DNA from: Annona cherimola
Taxonomy: Eukaryota; Streptophyta; Magnoliopsida; Magnoliales; Annonaceae
Assembly (NCBI GenBank): GCA_030490835.1
Contig: CM059972.1
Location: 93,295,137 to 93,359,136, forward strand
Reading direction: 5' to 3'
Length of the DNA stretch: 64,000 nucleotides
Positions 23,201 to 34,836 of the stretch are shown here, piece by piece (the first letter of the stretch is position 1; the number at the start of each line of letters is the position of its first letter). The translations under genes were made by a program, and so were the position numbers. The notes beneath the pieces were generated by a model. The model did not search any database, was not told the origin of the DNA, and saw nothing but the letters and a program-made list of their open reading frames with translations.

Positions 23201-26200
23201 ATGGATTGTTTTAATTTCTAGTTTGGTTGAATTGTCCTTGATTTGTTCTATGTCACGTCTTGACCTTTTCAAAATGTGGTGAAATGATTCAATAGATACT
23301 TTTCACATTTTTGAGCCTTATGAGAATTTTGATGTTTTGGAAGTTTGTGTATGGGAAAACATTGGTGCTTGAGAAAAATGTAAGGAATCAAAAGTGTTAG
23401 CAGCTCAAATTTCGATTATGATTGTAATTAGATTAATTTTCCATGAGCTTTATCAGTGAAGAATTATGTTAAAAACGAAAGGTGGCCAGTCAAGTATGTT
23501 GTATCATTGTATAATGGGGGGTTACAGCTAAGTGGTGGGCATGGTTGTATAATCCTAACATGACTTGGAGATGAGTACGGTGTTTTTACGATCTCTTGCT
23601 CTACTTATATCTCCTTTTATGGTGTGTTTGGCATTCATGAAAACTTGTGAACGTATAACTTCTCACTCTCCACAATTATCTTATTTTTTAATCATTTCTT
23701 CACATTTTCCCATGCAACTATCCTACTTTTCAATCACTTCTCTGCATATACAACTACCTCATCTATTTTAATTCTATTTTCTTTTCTCTTTATCATTACC
23801 TCTATCATATCATATCATATCACTTCTCCCATTTTAAAAAGTTTTACGCCAAAACTTTTCTTTCAAAAGTTTTATCAAATGCCAAACACACCCTTAGATT
23901 TAGTTATTTTGTAAGCTTTAGCTTCCTCTTTGCTTTTCACATTGGATCATTTGGTATTAGAGTTTTTGTCCATGCTTCTTGATGATATCCCTTGTTAACA
24001 GCAACTAGATGCGGTAATGATTATCGAATACCTCCCATTGAGGTTGTTGGCAAAGACAAATAAATTTGAGAAATTCATGCGGGATTAGAAGAATTTGTGT
24101 TGCTTTTATGATCAAGCCTGAATTAAATTTAAATCAAGTGTTGAATTTCATGTGAACCCCATTGCCATTTGACTTCCCAGTGGCTGTCCTTGGAAGAGAA
24201 GCTTTGTCATGTACTCATGTGTTGGGTCTCATCGAAATTAGCATGTTGGAGTTCCTAGCAAAGACAAATGTATTTCCAAAATTTTCTTTTACACCTGCAG
24301 ATTCATTTGAAATATGTTGTTACTGTTGAACATAAGATGATGTTAGGTTCAATGAATGATTACTTGCACCAGCCTATGATTTAGTTCTTGAATGCTGGTA
24401 GATGCAATTGTGCATACATGATCTGGGTTGCAAATTGTTATTGATTTTTTTTTTGTTTTGGGGGGTGGGGGTGGGGGTTGCGTTTTGGTTACTTTTTTGC
24501 GTTTGACATATTCTTATTTTGTTGCAGGTTGCATTGCCAGAAGGATCAAAAGATATTTCTGTTTCAGTTCCTTTCCAAACAAAACAGTTGGAAGAGGTGC
24601 AAAGAAATTACTGTACTCTTATTGAATGTTTGAGATATGTCCTGTTGGATTGTTCAGCTTATGCCATTTTCTGATCCGCTTTATACTTTAGAGACAACTG
24701 CTCTCTTGAACCATGCTTGTGGTTTGTTGCAGGTAAAATTCTCCCACTTAGATATTGTTGGGAGGCCTGTTGTTGTGCTACAAAAATTCAATGTTGTACC
24801 CGAACATAATCGTCATTTTCAGGTGTGCTACTTCTTCTTCCTTTACTGAGGTAGCATAGAGTAATTCTGTAACTTCAGAACCATGCGTAGCAGATATATG
24901 ACCTCTCGCTGATTGTCTTTACTTTAAAGTGGGAAGGTGCTCCTGAACAAAATCTAACTGTCCACTAGTCCTTTCATCCATTTTCAGTTGTTTCGCTGTT
25001 TTGATGAATGGCTACATCTACAAAATGAAACATCCAAGGGGACAAAAATTCCAAGTTTTATAATGATTAATTTTCAAATCTAGTTGCTGGGAACTTTGTC
25101 ATTTGCAAGGACCTTAGATTTCTAAGGGTGGACCATTTTAGTATCCAACCATAGTATCCAACCATTCGGGAAGACAGAAGACTGGAAATCTCCTGGTGCA
25201 CAAGGTTGCCATAGTGTATTTTGTTTCTTTGATGCCTGTAGGCATCAATTCTTACATCATAGCTGATGTCTGGTGCTGGGAGAGGCTGCTTAAAATATGA
25301 CAACTACTGCATGTCTGTTTCATCAGAAAGTTTGTCTCAAGGCTAGGACAGCAACTTAGGCTCATGAAACTCAGGTTTGCCTCAACTATAACCCTAACCT
25401 TATTTATAAAACTTAAACCTTAATTCTAATTCCAACCCTGTTTGTAAGACTTATTTGTGAAAATTGGTTTCGGATTAAGTTTGGGTTGAAATTTGGCAGG
25501 ACAAATTTTCCTTTTGATTTAAGAGAGACAAGTTTAAAATTTTAAATGAATATAAAATAAAAAGAAATCATGTAAGCAACAATAATAATACATAGTCCAA
25601 TTACATTTTTTAAAGCATAGTAATATATAATATATTTCTAGAGGAAAGTTTAACTTTTCAAAGCAAGATAAAGGAAGAAAATTAATAAACTTAAAAGTAA
25701 ATAATATAAAAATAAAGATAAATGAAAATGAAAATAAAATAATTTATCTATATTATAGTTGCAACATGACAAACATGTAGTCGAATATAAATATAAATAA
25801 TATGACATACATCAATGAGGGTGACCCCCTTAGGCCACTTAGATACTTAGGCCGCCACAAAACCTATTTTTTATTTTATTTTTGGTTTTTTATAAACATG
25901 TTAAGTTAGGTAGATTTAATCTATAAACCATGTTTTACTGTTTTTAGATATGTTTATATTTTTTATTTTTAGATTAAATCTACCTAACTTAACATGTTTA
26001 TAAAAAACCAAAAAAATTTTAAATTTTAAAAAAATGGGTTAAACGGTCAGAAGTAGTTTGGGCCCAACTATGGTCAGTTGCAGGGGATCTCCCCTCTCCT
26101 CTATATAGATATGAAGAAATATTATTTAGGTATTATGCATATAATATACTTTATATTAAATAGAAAAATGGAAAATTGGGTTTGGGTTTGCTTTAACCGT

Positions 26201-29200
26201 ATACCTATTTTTTAATCGGGTTCTTTGGGTTTCGGGTTCTAAAAAGACAAGTCCAAGTAATGTAAATTTTCAGGTTTGTTGGGCCGGGCCGGGTTTAGGC
26301 TCAACCCTGCCCAAGTTGCATCCCTACTTAGGGCTTTCAGTTTTAGCAATTATGTTTGGTGTTTTCAATGTCTTGTCTTGGTTTTTAAGGATGTTAAGTT
26401 AGCTAAGGAACAACAACATTCCTTTAGTTTCAGCAGTTGCTCTCACGGTTTCATTGTCTTCCGTTAGCTCTCATGGGTTCCTTGCCTTCCACTATTTTTT
26501 GAATTATCTAACACATGCTGCAAATACTTCCACGTATTCCCTGGATAATCTAGGGCCTCTAGTATTTATACCATACTTCTTTACATGCTTGAATGATCTA
26601 TCAGTTGATGAGAATTTTGGGAATTAGTGAATGACACGACAGTGGGAGAACATAGTCCATTTGCCAATGCTAATTCTGAATGGTGTAACTATTGTGACAG
26701 AACTGCATCCAGTTTAATACATTAATGAGCGTAATCAGATAAATATTGCGTAGAAATCTTTCTATTTCAAATTGTACAAATAGGCTAGTTAGATTGCCTA
26801 TAAACTGCATTGTTAAGAAATTGAATGCTTATCTTGGTTTTCAGGTCTATTACAAGTTCAACAACATTTCATTGCTTTGGGAACCATTGATGTTGATCCT
26901 TGGATTCTTCCTTCTATTTGTGACTTGCATTGTGTATATGCATTCTGACGTAACAATCTCCAAAACTTCTGCATCATACTTGGCGAAGCTTCAGTGGGAG
27001 GAGGTAAGCAAGATGTGCTGTTTCAAATTTCATTTTCTGTTATGGGAATCAGCGAACAGTTATGCTGTTGGTCTGCTATGTAAATACTAAATATGAAGGG
27101 TTCTGGGTCCCTGCAGCAGGCCACATTGTGGCAGCAATGCATCTACTCATTAACGTTATTTAAATTTTTTTTCTCCCTAAACATTTGTTTTCAAAATTCA
27201 AAATAAAATACCAAACAAATTCAAAAAATTGCTAAATTTCAGGAAGATAAAGAGCAAAGCCGCATATTTATATATATATATAAAAAATTTAAACATAATG
27301 TTTATGGTCAGACGCAGGGGATCATAACCCAAATAAAAAGATGCATATAGTTTGTACTATTTGTTCAGCAAAATCTTGAAGCAGTAAAAATTAATAAGCT
27401 TCTTGTGCTTAAATTATCTGCCATTGCTTTTGTCTTTGGATCCCGCCATGTATTCTGGAAAGCTATGGATTAAGTCTGTTTATTACATCTTTCAACAAGC
27501 AATTTTGTATAAACTAACAGACTTGAAATTTCTTTTGATTTTTTTCTGGGAATTATGTTGTATTAAATGCATGCTGCTACTTGAATTGTCTTAAACTTGG
27601 TTTCAGTTATTTATTTTGCACATCGTTTGTAGCTTCCATATAGATAATAAATTGCACATTATTATGCTTGTTTTGAATTACCTGTATTGAACAATTGTGG
27701 CCTTGTTGTGGGTAAACATGGGTATTGCAATATGGCCAAATCATGTTGATTTTTGAGAGGGTTTATAAAGGATATGGCTGTGATAGACATATTACAGAAA
27801 ATTTAGTCTTAAATCGCCAAGAATGGCGCAACATAATCCATGCAGCCGACCCCACCTGGGTGGGAAATGGCTTATGATGATGATGATGATAGCTGTGATA
27901 GACAGTTATTGGCTGAAGTGACTTATTAGTTTCATTAGTTCGTGATTCTGCTAAAATCAAACTTTGGAACCCAAATTTGTTGGTAAGAAAGTTTGCAAAT
28001 TTCACAAAGATAATGCCCTATGAAATATAGTTTGCAAATTTCACAAAGATAATGCGATATGAAATAAATAGAAGTGCAGAAATCAAAGTTCTAAACAATA
28101 AAGAACTTTAGTGATCCAGGTTACCCCTAGGCACCTACTCTGCTCCTCTCATGTGACACCCTCACTCTAGTTTATATGAACTGCCAGCACGGGCATAGCC
28201 TGGCTAGTCAGTTCCTTGCCTTAGGCACGGGGGTGTCTGAATTCGATCCCAGTATAGGGAGCTTTGTGTCCCATTTCAGGAGCAATGTCTATTGTAGATT
28301 CATTGTTAGCTACATTATTACGTTTACGTCGGTTGAGCAATAATTTGAAATGTATGTATCAGTGACGACTTAGGTTGTAAGATAAGATCTCATAAAAAAA
28401 AATTTGTAAGATAAGAAATCAAAAATATATATGATCTATATAATTCCAATAACTTTTAGGAGTAAGTATAAATCCATCAAAATTATTTTGAGTAATTCAA
28501 AGATTTGCAGTTGTGGTCTCTCCAGTTAAGCCCTAATGCTGACCAAAATGTTCTAATCCCCTGAATCAATATCTTGAACTACCCAGTTAAGATTTTAAAT
28601 GTTTTTCTCTTACAAGAAATCCAATAAAAAATGGCCTATAAAGAAATGTGAAATCCAGCCAAACAGTGCAGTCTGTTTAGGGTTTGTATAGAAGTATTAA
28701 AGGGTATTTTTATAATCCACGTCAAAAATTAGCTGCATAGGACTTCAATTAATTGGAGGGACCAGCACTACAAATTTCTGAAACTGGTGGGACCACGTCT
28801 GTAAATTTCTGAAAATCAAAGCTATAAGAATGCCTGAGGAGAGAGGTCATTTTAAAACAAAATATGTGCTAAACCTAAATAAATAAGAGGGTATTGTTGT
28901 CATTTAACTTTCTTTGGTAACAACATCAAGCCATTGTTTGACGACAGGTACTTTTGTGCAATTTGTGTCAAAGCGGTATGAACATACAGTATTGATGCTT
29001 ATGGGTCGCAAAACTTAAGGTTTGAACTTGCAAAACCTAATTTCTGTGTCTCATCCAGAAACCTACAAATAAGCTAGGTGCAGATTCAGAACTTTGTGTT
29101 ATTAAAGATCTGACAAAGAATAGTCGCATTTGTGAAGAATTTGAAGGAGAAAGGTATGCCTTATGAGGTTTCAACTTTAAAAATGAAGTAAGATTTTTCA

Positions 29201-32200
29201 AAAGGAGGAATTTTTTTTTTTTCTGACTTTTTGTTGAAAGTGTAGTCACAACTCACAAGTTAGATGACTGATGTCTGCCTGTTGATCCATTGAGAATATG
29301 CTTGAGAGAATTTGACCAAAATTTTCTGACAACTATAAGGATGTAACTTTCAGTTCTATTGCATGAAATGTGATATGGTGGTTATATTATTAATGTTAGT
29401 ATGATCATCTTGGAGAGCTTGAATCCAAATTAGTTGGACCCATAGCATGAAATGCCCTGTATGAGTTGTTTGGTATAAATATATAGAGGTATCCTATTTT
29501 GGAGCTCAGATTGCTCCAATCTATTTTATTTTGTTTCGATTGGCTGATTTGAGGATTTTTACTAAATCAGCTATTTGGATTCAAATCAGCTAGATCCATG
29601 GTACCAAATTTGATGAATGGTTAAATTCATTGTAGATCTATGGGTTCTAATTTTTAGGTTATCATTTGCAGTAATTGCTTGAAGCTAATTTAGTAATTTT
29701 TACCATTTATCAGACTTAGATTAGCCAGATTTTTCGGGTGTTTTTGGCATTCCATGGACTTGTCAATCTAAAACTTTTCACTATTCACAACTACCTTATT
29801 TTCTAATCATTTATTTATATCTTCATATACAACTATCGTACTTTTCAATTATTTTTGCACAACTACCCATACAACTACCCTATCTATTTTAACTTTAATC
29901 TTTTTAATCCTCATTACTAGCTCTATCTTATCACATCACTTTTCTTATTTCAAAAACTTTTCATTCAAAAGTTTTATCAAATACCAGACACTCCCTTTAA
30001 ATGAAATATGATATGGTTAGATTGATTATTGGCAGGTCATTTTTTGCGTTGTGTATGCACCAGTTTTCCTTTTTTAAAAAAAAAATTAATATGACCTGAA
30101 AAAGCTAGATCCGTTAGATTGGTTGAGGATTGGATTAATGTTTGCAAAATAGAGCACGTAACTTTATATATTGTGAATTAGAACACAGTTTTTGGGTATT
30201 TGCACAATAGACCCTCTTGAGTTTTAGAGTCTTATAAAATAAACCTTGTGAACTAATGGAGTCTGCACATAACTCGTGTAAATCATTTCAAAGCTCATAT
30301 TTGTTTGCATTTTTAAAAAACCATCTGCATATATTTGCAATTTCATACACAATGGATGGTTATATTTTCAATTTTTAATGGATCTGGTTACTTGAGGTCC
30401 AAATGGTTGAATTTGCGCAGGAGCTTCAAATTGTTCATCGACGGTCCTAAATTGATCAAATTGGTAAAGCTAGAATCCAAAATGGAGCCAGTATATTGAT
30501 CTATGTTAAATCTATTATCTGCATCACATTCCATGCAATATATTTAACCAATTTAGGTCTAATCAATCAATTGATACGAACCCAAATTAGTAAGTCGATG
30601 CAATTGAGGGATCACCAAAGTGTGTCCCATGTTGCCGTACTACAATAGATAATCCATTTATCACAATTGATACAATGGATATTAGAGTAAGATCCTACAA
30701 AACTGCTAGCCTAGTGTGTGAAGCTCTTTCACATTGCAGCGCTTATATTTATTTGCATTTTAGAAAAAACCATCTGCATATATTTGCAATTTCGTACTAA
30801 TGGATCAGGTTACTTCAAGTCCAAATGGTTGAATTTGTGCAGGAACTTCAACTTGTTCGTGGACAATCCTAAATTGATCAAATTGGTACAATCTAGAATC
30901 CAAAATGGAGCCAGAATATTGATCTATGTTAAATCTATTATCCGCATCACATTCCATGCAATATATTTAACCAATTTAGGTCTAATCAATCAATCAATAT
31001 GGACCCAAATTAGTAAGTTGAAGCAATTGAGGGATCACCATAATATGTCCCTTGTTGCCAATCTATAACAGATAATCCATTTATAACAATTGATACAATG
31101 GATATTAGAGTAAGATCCTGCGAAACGGCAGGCATAATGCGTGAAGCTCTTTCGCATCTGTTAGAAAGAGATTATTTCCTATTACTTGAATGTCAACCTT
31201 TGGTGGATTTGGTTGATTTAATATCTGAAAATTCATTTTACACTGCAAAATTGGTTGATTTGGTCACAATTTCAAAATATTTTAACAGAAACAATTAATG
31301 GAGAAATCTCACTTTTGTTTTAAATTTTGTATAGCCGGGTTTTCTCCTTTTGATTAATCTATGAAAATTGATGATTATTCATCAAATCTTTATGATGACA
31401 AAACTGTCGACATGTGGCATTTTTTTTTCCTTATGGCTGCACATTAGTTATACAAGTTGATAAATTAGCAATCTACAATGCTTGACTTTTATATTTGATA
31501 TGCAACAGTCTATTGTTTGTTAATGAAATTTCACATATCTATTCACTTCTTTGTGGAAGTCTTTCAGAGTTAGTGCATTTATGTTATGACATAATATCTA
31601 TCTGTAACAGGTTCAAGCAACAGTTCATCAGATTCAGAATGTCATTAACTGCTGTTTATCTATCCATGATAAGCTAGAGGCATCATTGCATGATCTCTCT
31701 AGGACAGGGGATGTTCAAGCTTGTAAAGCGGCTCGCAAAGCTGCTGATGGATTGCTGAAAGAATATGCAAAAGAGCTGAAGTCCTTGCTGGATTTCTTGC
31801 AGTCATCACCCCAGGCTGGCCATCTGTGGCCAAAGGTTTGCTTGGTTTCCTTCAAATGAGCTGCCCATCTATTTTCCTTTGTCTCTTACAAATTGACAGT
31901 TGATCTTTTTTTCGATTAAAAAAAATTCCTTTGACCATTTGATCAATTCTGTCTATGAAAAAAACAAGCTAAATTATCATATTCGGTTCTTTCTATTATG
32001 CTTTTGTTTCTGGAATATTGGAAAAAATTCTAGGAAGGGGCAGGCCTTGTGGATGCTACTGTGGCCCACCCTGCTTTGTTGAAATGCTATTTGAAAAGTC
32101 ATTGGCATTGTCTTCAGTATTTGGATAACCCTTGTCCAATTGATTGATGTCATCCATATGACACCAATATGCTATTCAGTCTCTTATGGAACATTTCTGC

Positions 32201-34836
32201 TAGTCTTTCATGGATGTTTTCATGAAATAAAATCCATGAATGTGAACACTTACAATATAAAATGGTTTGTCTGCGCATCTCTATGTAGATGGTTCTTGAA
32301 TTACAGAATTAGAAGTTGCAATAACTCAACTGGACGCTTGGCAGGTTGAATGATCAACTGGGTATGCGTATCTGTTGGACTAAGGAGTTGATTATGATTC
32401 TTAAACCAACCCATAATGTAATGTTTACAGATCCTACCACAAGCACAAATCTTGGATAGAAAAGAACAGTAGACCCGAATGGGACCTAACACACAAGGGT
32501 CAGCAATAGAGGTCATCTCCTCTTTACACATGTGACAGTTTTTGGTCAAATATGCATGAGCTTGTGTGAATTGGATGCATTCACATTCAGTGCAGGATGG
32601 CCGGTGACCACATGCAGAAATATGGTGTGTGTGTGCAAGTGAAGGCCCTAATAGTATTGTGTTAATTGGCATTGGGAACGTGTGTGTGTGGAAGCAGGCA
32701 TGTGTTGTTTGAGTATGCCACAATGTCTGATTGTATGCTATAAAACGTGTAGCCTCTAGAAAATGAAGATGTCCGAATTATTAAGAACCCTGTCATAAGC
32801 TATGTTCAATGGTGGGACCTCTCCTGTTATCATGCCTTGCTCGTGGAAATTTAGAAGGAAAAATTAGAATAGAAGTTTCAAAAAGAGACAGCATACAAGG
32901 GAATGCTGAAACAGGAAAGTAAACAATAATTTTCTTTGTTTTGTTGAATTCGACTGTTGAATTGGCTATGGTTAGACATGCATGGATATTTGCTGTAACA
33001 AATGAATTTCATGCCCTTCGGCAGAAAATAATCAGAAGGCTATACATGGTTTATCATCATTAATCCTAGGCTTGACTGGTTTGGCCAAACTTGATTTCAG
33101 AACCATTATGGATTGGACAATTAGTTTTGGTCGATGCTTGGAACAGAATTATGAAATTGGTTGCACAAAAATGAACACCTCTTAAAGAATATCCAAGTTT
33201 TTCCTATTGCAAAAGTTACTCATTCTATTATCATTATTAAAAGCTATTTCTGACACTAGTGGGGTCGGCTACATAGATTCTACTATGCAGTTGTTGTCAA
33301 TCTTGAATTATGTTAGCGGCGAGCTAAAGTTTTTCATGTCTTTCCTAATTGCCTCTAGACATGTTATTTTCATCTTTCTCTTTGTACTCGTAGCTTTCTA
33401 TTTTGACAACTTTGTTCCTCTTAATTGGTGCAGATTTTTTGTTTTCTTTTCTTTTTAATAATATCCATTTCACATGATCAAGGTTTACTTGTTTCATCCT
33501 TTTACCTATTGATTCCACCTTTAAGTTTTCTTATCCTAAATTGCCTCGTTTAAAATTTGTCTTTTCTTGTTTGTTGCTCATCCACCTTGGCATCCTCATT
33601 TTATGTCTATACCATTTCTTTAATGGGGCCTGGTTATTTCAGACCAGTCTGAAATGGCAGCCATTTCTGAGTAGTCTGGAAATCTGCCACTTCTGACTAC
33701 TCTGGAAACATATTCTTTTATTTATTTATTTATTTTGCTTTTTTTTAATAAAAAACTCTTATTCTAGATGTATTTAATTTCATAAACCAAGTTTTCCCCT
33801 TTTTGAACATGGATTTGTATGTTTTTTGAATTTCAAACACAAGGGCATTTTAGTTATTTAAAAAAATTAAAATGACTAAAATACCTATGTATTTGAAATT
33901 AAATAAAAAATATATACACATCTCCAAAAATAGTAAAACTTGGTTTATGGATTAAATACGCCTACAATAGAAATTTTTTTCATCGGTTGGAAATGATCAG
34001 CACACTTCTTTAATCGCCTAATATTCTATCCATAAAGCATAGTTGATCTCATAGTCAGTAGCTAACTCAAAATTTTTTTGTGGTATTACTCAAAATAAAC
34101 TCTAAGGAAGCTTGTCATTTTTTTAGTTTCAAATTTTGCCTATTGTTTCACCTATTAGAAATACAACATCTCTAAACAGCATATGGTGCCAGGGAATCTC
34201 TTGTTGTGATTGTCTAGCAAGGTCATGCGGTTATTACTACAATGAAGTGTGAGGACTTAAAACTAAAATTCTAAATCATCATGTAAACCAACTGCATTTC
34301 AAAATTCTCTCATTCCTTCGCCCATGGTTCTCGCAAATATTTTTTTTCAAAGAAACGTTGACTGCAAATGGAATGGCCCAATAGTAACTGGTAGTCAACT
34401 TGGTCAAGACAACTATTTGGATGGCAAATCTAGGCTGGATTTCATAACTACTCAAAATTCTAGGTGCGATACTAATGAATGCCATTTAAATGAAAATTTC
34501 CAGACAATGCATGTGCAATGACTTCTCCTTGTTTCGGCCTGGGTTGTAGCAGTTGTGCGTAGAATTTCCATCACTTTTGAGCAATGTTTTAGGAATGCTG
34601 TTTCTCTGTTTTACATGATAATCTGGTTTTGTTTGTCATAACAGGTTGAAGAACTAGTTCCCAAGGAAAGGGAGTTGCAAGAGAAGCTAATGTTGAAACA
34701 CTCCATGGTGGTCGACTCCTATGAGAAAAAATCAGGTGGAAGGGAAATCGAGAATCGTATTGTGTCTATGCAGCAGAAACTCACAGCCCTAAGGCATGAG
34801 GTTGATGATCTCTTGGACACAATAGATGAGATCTGA
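14234..34836 (+). CDS. RPN1: Ribophorin I, oligosaccharyltransferase (OST) complex subunit 1
   Basis: Ten exons: 14234-14326, 17256-17300, 17832-18466, 18558-18705, 22782-22958, 24528-24596, 24733-24822, 26845-27003, 31611-31835, 34645-34836. All introns are GT-AG; the 1833 nt give 610 codons plus TGA, close to the usual 600-615 for plants. Residues 1-21 form a signal peptide (MGRRFLLLLALIATLVASSL). The lumenal ribophorin I domain fills about 22-428, with LPPRAHSVYYRDDIGN, FGGWRTSFTIGYG, LPEGSKDISV and LDIVGRPVVVL. One membrane segment lies at about 430-451 (EPLMLILGFFLLFVTCIVYM). The cytosolic tail has coiled-coil character (residues 473-610). The protein is a structural subunit of OST, which transfers the lipid-linked glycan to Asn-X-Ser/Thr in the ER lumen. 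The introns hold most of the mobile elements in the window, including a 3.2-kb LINE in intron 4, yet every splice site stays intact. Exon 3 has a decayed partial copy at 46.3 kb. Also called OST1A/B in Arabidopsis. Confidence 0.96.
16305..16327 (+). repeat. (TG)n microsatellite in RPN1 intron 1
   Basis: About 23 bases of uninterrupted TG dinucleotides. Confidence 0.95.
16365..16614 (+). mobile_element. MITE, family 1, in RPN1 intron 1
   Basis: Eroded 5' end. The interior has CTCCACAACTATCC, TTTTTAATCATTTCTTCACA and CCTATCATATCTCATCAC; the 3' end is GCCAAACACTCC. A CTCTGCATGACCTC segment downstream is repeated at about 16650 and 16790. Confidence 0.8.
18941..22147 (-). mobile_element. RTE-clade LINE, nearly full length, 19-bp target duplication
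   Basis: A 3207-bp non-LTR retrotransposon, reverse strand. It is flanked by a perfect 19-bp direct repeat, TTAAAAATAGGGTAGTTGT (18922-18940 and 22148-22166). Its 3' end (left side here) is a short run of CAT on the + strand, that is (ATG)n on its own strand, which is typical of RTE elements in place of poly-A. There are no long terminal repeats. The coding frame spans almost the whole element. The intact target duplication and a single obvious coding defect suggest a recent insertion. Confidence 0.95.
18973..22089 (-). pseudogene. LINE polyprotein: AP endonuclease + reverse transcriptase, one in-frame stop
   Basis: One reading frame from ATG at 22089 to a stop near 18973 (about 1039 codons), broken by a single TAA at 20998-21000. 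It begins with three 23-residue repeats (residues 6-74, each with SDAxxxxP). Next is an AP-like endonuclease (about 88-330) with SWNVGTL, CLQETRW, SAYAPQVG, GGDLNGHVG and SQIDFFLIR. After the stop comes a reverse transcriptase with RGIKLMSH, GFMPGRST, FIDLEKAYD, LHQGSALSPYLF and the catalytic MLFADDIVL, then an RTE-type C-terminal region ending HAADPT. Relatives are often mis-annotated as 'craniofacial development protein 2-like'. The protein would nick target DNA and copy its RNA there. The stop probably disables this copy. Confidence 0.93.
22234..22781. other. Rest of RPN1 intron 4
   Basis: Intronic sequence between the split MITE and RPN1 exon 5. No other element recognised. Confidence 0.5.
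23620..23893 (+). mobile_element. MITE, family 1, intact ends, TTA target duplication (RPN1 intron 5)
   Basis: A 274-bp element from TGGTGTGTTTGG to CCAAACACACCC (terminal inverted repeats), flanked by TTA at 23617-23619 and 23894-23896. The interior has the standard family blocks. A 3-bp TTA duplication and no coding capacity fit a Tourist-like (PIF/Harbinger) MITE. Confidence 0.9.
25380..26340 (+). repeat. Dispersed repeat (inverted relative to 54.0 kb), with nested foldback element
   Basis: ACCCTAACCTTATTTATAAA, AAATATAAATATAAATAA, GAAATATTATTTAGGTATTA and GGGTTTGGGTTTG blocks match the reverse complement of 54030-54670. The sequence has no coding capacity. Its function is unknown; it is probably a non-autonomous DNA element. 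It lies in RPN1 intron 7. The foldback element at 25817-26098 interrupts it. Confidence 0.7.
25817..26098. mobile_element. Foldback element nested in the dispersed repeat (RPN1 intron 7)
   Basis: Two long inverted arms: TAAACATGTTAAGTTAGGTA then GATTTAATCTATAAACC on the left, and GATTAAATCTACCTAACTTA then ACATGTTTATAAAAAACC on the right. Ends are GAGGGTGACCCC and GGGGATCTCCCCTC. The copy of the host repeat at 54 kb lacks this insert, which gives an empty-site comparison. Confidence 0.8.
27790..27891 (+). mobile_element. 5'-truncated RTE LINE end, 13-bp target duplication (RPN1 intron 8)
   Basis: 102 bp matching the 3' end of the 18.9-22.1 kb LINE (codes for the end of the same protein: ITENLVLNRQEWRN, then HAADPTWVGNG), ending in (ATG)n. 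It is flanked by GCTGTGATAGACA at 27777-27789 and 27892-27904. Confidence 0.92.
28175..28400 (+). mobile_element. tRNA-derived SINE, Au-like (RPN1 intron 8)
   Basis: A-box-like TAGCCTGGCTAGTCAG and B-box-like GAATTCGATCCC, then GGGAGCTTTGTGTCCC, and a distinctive downstream part (ACGTTTACGTCGGTTGAGCA, AATTTGAAATGTATGTATCA). The layout resembles plant Au SINEs. No clear target duplication, so the ends are approximate. Confidence 0.6.
29736..29995 (+). mobile_element. MITE, family 1 (RPN1 intron 8)
   Basis: Starts GGGTGTTTTTGGCATTCC and ends ACCAGACACTCCC. The interior carries the family blocks (AACTATCGTACTTTTCAATT, AACTACCCTATCTATTTTAA and others). Confidence 0.83.
30296..31160 (+). repeat. 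Two-copy tandem duplication, about 430 bp each (RPN1 intron 8)
   Basis: Copy 1 is about 30296-30741 and copy 2 about 30742-31160. Shared blocks in the same order include ACCATCTGCATATATTTGCA, AATCCAAAATGGAGCCAG, AACCAATTTAGGTCTAATCA and GATACAATGGATATTAGAG. The copies differ by scattered changes and small indels. No coding capacity; origin unknown. Confidence 0.9.
33221..34240 (-). mobile_element. Degenerate RTE LINE 3' part, interrupted (RPN1 intron 9)
   Basis: Begins with a decayed CAT run and GTGGGGTCGGCTACATAG, matching the LINE 3' end at 18941-18995 (same strand). Further matches are CATCCACCTTGGCATCCTCA (33578), CCATAAAGCATAG (34030) and CACCTATTAGAAATACAACA (34150), each with its partner in the intact LINE in the same order. 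Heavily mutated and internally deleted, so much older than the 18.9-kb copy. The foldback element at 33625-34005 splits it. Confidence 0.85.
33625..34005. mobile_element. Foldback MULE-type element with 9-bp target duplication (RPN1 intron 9)
   Basis: 381 bp flanked by TTCTTTAAT at 33616-33624 and 34006-34014. Arms are inverted copies (TTTCATAAACCAAGTTTTCC against AAAACTTGGTTTATG). The left end contains GGTTATTTCAGACC; the right end contains GGAAATGATCAGC. A 9-bp duplication is a hallmark of Mutator-like elements. It is inserted in the old RTE relic. Confidence 0.85.
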
